A program made the position numbers and the translations under genes. A DNA stretch of 44,057 bases from Pseudomonas floridensis (GTDB taxonomy: Bacteria; Pseudomonadota; Gammaproteobacteria; Pseudomonadales; Pseudomonadaceae). Positions 41,901-44,057 of this stretch are shown here, piece by piece. The DNA is taken from NCBI RefSeq assembly GCF_002087235.1, contig NZ_MUIO01000026.1, positions 1-44,057 of the forward strand. The letters run 5' to 3'. Under the pieces are notes generated by a model. It was not told where the DNA came from. It was given only the letters and a program-made list of their open reading frames with translations, and made no database searches. Each line of letters starts with the position of its first letter. The stretch's first letter is position 1.

Positions 41901-44057
41901 TCAGTAAGCCTGTTCCGGCTTGACCTGCACGGCCTTGCGCAGCGGGATCGGGAGCGGGTTGGAATCGCGCGTGGTCAACTGCTCGGGGTAAAGCGCGACG
42001 ACGGTGCGGTCCAGCGTGAGGTTCTCCGAGTCCTTGCCCACCAGCACTTTGAACTTGCCCGGATCGACTTTCCAGCTCACCGAATCCGGTGAGTAATAGG
42101 CGAACGAGCGCGAATCCAGCGCGATGGTCACGGTTTTGCTTTCGCCCGGCTTCAGGTAAACCTTGGAAAAGCCTTTCAGTTCTTTTTCGGGACGATCAAC
42201 CTGTGGTTTGGAAGGCTGCACGTACAGCTGCGCGACTTCGAATCCGGCCTTGTCACCGGTGTTGGTGACCGTGAACGTGGCATTGAGGGTCGAGCCCGGT
42301 GTCAGCACATTGGTCGACAGCTTAAGGTTGCTGTACGCATAGGACGTGTAGGAAAGACCGTAGCCGAACGGATAGAACGGCTTGGTGTGCTTCCTGTCGT
42401 AACCGCGATAGCCCAGGTACAGCCCCTCACTGTAAGTCATTTCGGTCGGCGGATTGGGGCTGCTGAAGTAGTACGGCACCGGGTCCTGATACGACGCGTA
42501 GCTCGGATTGTCCTGCACCTTCTTATCCAGGGTGATCGGCAGCTTGCCGGACGGGTTGACCTTGCCGAACAGAATCTCGGCCAGTGCCTGTCCGCCTTGC
42601 TGGCCCGGGAACCAGGCATGCAGCGAGGCTGCGACCTTGTTCGCCCACGGCTGCATGTCCATGCCGCCACCGCCGTGCAGGACCACGATGGTTTTCGGGT
42701 TGGCTTTCTGCACGAAACTGATCATTTCCGACTGGAACTGCGGCAGTTCGAACGGGTGATCCAGTGACTCGCCTTCATACTCGAAGTTGCTCCCCGCCGC
42801 GATGACCACTGCATCGTAGTCCGCCAGATTCTTCGGCGGACGCAACGACGCCCAGCTCATCTGCACGCCGTTCAGGCCACCCAGCACCGGGGTGAAGTTG
42901 CCTTTGAGTCGGCGATATTCCAGACGCACGTTGTACTCGCTGCCGGCTTTCAGGCTGGCGGTCTTGACCGTGCGCGGCACGACCGGAATCAGGTCGAAAG
43001 AGACTTGTCCGCCGTCGTCTTCGGCCACCAGTTCGTCATTGATCCACAGCTTGTAGGCACCATCGGCCCGAACCTTGACTACATGCGGGCCAGTGATCGT
43101 CGGCTTGATCTTGCCAGTGAAGCGGGCGGAGAAAGCACCTGCTGCCGGGTTGTAGCCGCTGACTGTGGTCGAGCCACTGTCCGTCACGTTGCTGTTGGTG
43201 ACCCAGTCCAGGTTGACGCCCGGCTCGATGCGCGTGGCAACCGGATTGCCCGACAGGCTGGTGTTGGCGTAATACTCGGCTTTTACGCCGGCATTGCTGA
43301 TCGCCTGCTTGTCACTGCCCGGCTGATACCAGACTGACGACTTTGGGTTCAGGCTCATCTGCGTCAGGTATTCAACGTTCGCGGCGCTGGATGCCAGTTG
43401 CTTCAGCCCGCTGAGCTCTGTGACGTAACTGGCCGGAACAGAGTAGGCCGTGCCGAAGGGCGAGGAGGGTGGTTGCGCGGCCAGGTCGCCGATCACTGCG
43501 ATCTTCGAACTCTTCGCCAACGGCAGCAGCGGTTTTTGTCCATCCACCGGTTCGTTGCGCAGCAGCACGATGGATTCGCGCGCAACATTCAGCGCAGCCA
43601 GTTGACCGTACTCGCGATGCACCAGCGGTTGCGCCTTGTTGATGCCTTTGTCGAAGCCGTAGCTCACCAGCGCTCTCAGGTTGCGCCGCACTTTGTCGTC
43701 TATCACGCTCTGGTGCAACTGGCCGTTCCAGACGTAGGGCAGCAGTTTGGCTTCGGTGAATTGCAGGCCGCTCGGCATATCGATGTCAGTCCCTGCCCAG
43801 GCACCCTTGAAAGCGTCCTGCACTGAGTTGAAGTCGCTCATGACGTTACCCTGAAAGCCCCACTGGCCTTTGAGGATGTCGGTAATCAGGTGGTGATTCT
43901 CGCAGGCGTATTCGCCGTTGATCTTGTTATAGCCACACATGACCGAAGCAATGTTGGCGTTCTTGACCAGCGACTCGAAGCCCGGCAGGTACAGCTCCTG
44001 CATGGCGCGCTCATCGATCTTCACGTCCAGATAATGCCGATTGGCTTCCTGTTCGTT
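41901..44057 (-). CDS. GH3 beta-glucosidase with PA14 insert (partial, 5' end outside window)
   Basis: The gene runs off the right edge; 719 codons are present and the frame is open at 44057. Visible parts: the end of the GH3 barrel domain with the nucleophile Asp in NVMSDFNSVQ (the conserved SDW/SDF position), AGTDIDMPSG, then the second (C) domain starting QLAALNVARESIVLLRNE. A PA14 carbohydrate-binding insert (GVKAEYYANTSLSGNPVATRI to LRPP) splits this domain, and a C-terminal fibronectin-III-like domain ends it (YSNLKLSTNVLTPGSTLN to VKPEQAY). It hydrolyses terminal beta-glucosides such as those of plant cell walls. Any signal peptide is outside the window. Confidence 0.92.
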   Translation of the reverse strand, partial: NEQEANRHYLDVKIDERAMQELYLPGFESLVKNANIASVMCGYNKINGEYACENHHLITDILKGQWGFQGNVMSDFNSVQDAFKGAWAGTDIDMPSGLQFTEAKLLPYVWNGQLHQSVIDDKVRRNLRALVSYGFDKGINKAQPLVHREYGQLAALNVARESIVLLRNEPVDGQKPLLPLAKSSKIAVIGDLAAQPPSSPFGTAYSVPASYVTELSGLKQLASSAANVEYLTQMSLNPKSSVWYQPGSDKQAISNAGVKAEYYANTSLSGNPVATRIEPGVNLDWVTNSNVTDSGSTTVSGYNPAAGAFSARFTGKIKPTITGPHVVKVRADGAYKLWINDELVAEDDGGQVSFDLIPVVPRTVKTASLKAGSEYNVRLEYRRLKGNFTPVLGGLNGVQMSWASLRPPKNLADYDAVVIAAGSNFEYEGESLDHPFELPQFQSEMISFVQKANPKTIVVLHGGGGMDMQPWANKVAASLHAWFPGQQGGQALAEILFGKVNPSGKLPITLDKKVQDNPSYASYQDPVPYYFSSPNPPTEMTYSEGLYLGYRGYDRKHTKPFYPFGYGLSYTSYAYSNLKLSTNVLTPGSTLNATFTVTNTGDKAGFEVAQLYVQPSKPQVDRPEKELKGFSKVYLKPGESKTVTIALDSRSFAYYSPDSVSWKVDPGKFKVLVGKDSENLTLDRTVVALYPEQLTTRDSNPLPIPLRKAVQVKPEQAY

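Noticed and set aside
1..44057. CRISPR array, insertion sequence or prophage
   Set aside because: No repeat-spacer pattern, no transposase or phage structural gene was recognised; short repeats found are hairpins or tRNA copies.

Overview
The window looks like a chromosomal segment of a fluorescent Pseudomonas, most likely of the P. syringae group. The reasons are the GC-rich coding style, the gene order cpxR-like regulator / yciI / yciB / PHP / yciO / scpA / scpB / rluB, the order alaS / lysC / rsmA / tRNA-Ser / tRNA-Arg / mgtE / amrZ, and the close resemblance of the AmrZ and PA3371-like proteins to Pseudomonas families. The species is an inference; no database was searched.

Region 1 (1-10.5 kb) is conserved core. 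It holds a periplasmic Spy-like protein and an OmpR-type regulator (Cpx-like envelope stress), YciI, YciB, then a forward run of an RNase AM-like PHP protein, YciO, ScpA, ScpB, a DUF1289 protein and RluB. An AroP-like permease and the ribosome rescue factor ArfB follow. A RibH2-type lumazine synthase on the minus strand has a textbook FMN riboswitch with its own terminator.

Region 2 (10.9-21.1 kb) is also core: threonine aldolase, alaS, lysC, rsmA, tRNA-Ser(GCU), two identical tRNA-Arg(ACG), a DUF4124 protein, mgtE, amrZ, two small membrane-associated proteins and tRNA-Arg(CCU). Several promoters and terminators are visible.

Region 3 (21.1-33 kb), downstream of tRNA-Arg(CCU), is an eroded accessory region. 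It has a truncated MFS transporter, an HSL-type esterase with a divergent LysR regulator, a histidine phosphatase, a cupin, a DCC thiol oxidoreductase, a pirin gene broken at a G6 run, an nmrA/lysR pair fused head to head by deletion of both 5' ends, a secreted Yellow/MRJP-like protein, an ABC exporter and a GNAT remnant.

Region 4 (32.8-35.2 kb) is the most interesting intact accessory unit. A tetR-smr operon is divergent from a GcvT/LigM-type folate-dependent demethylase-like gene, with a palindromic candidate operator between them. It suggests an inducible demethylation-plus-efflux module.

Region 5 (35.3-44 kb) has an amidase, a secreted endonuclease I with an extra C-terminal domain, a CHASE3 chemoreceptor, a FlxA-like coiled-coil protein, a TetR regulator and a GH3 beta-glucosidase with a PA14 insert that runs off the window end.
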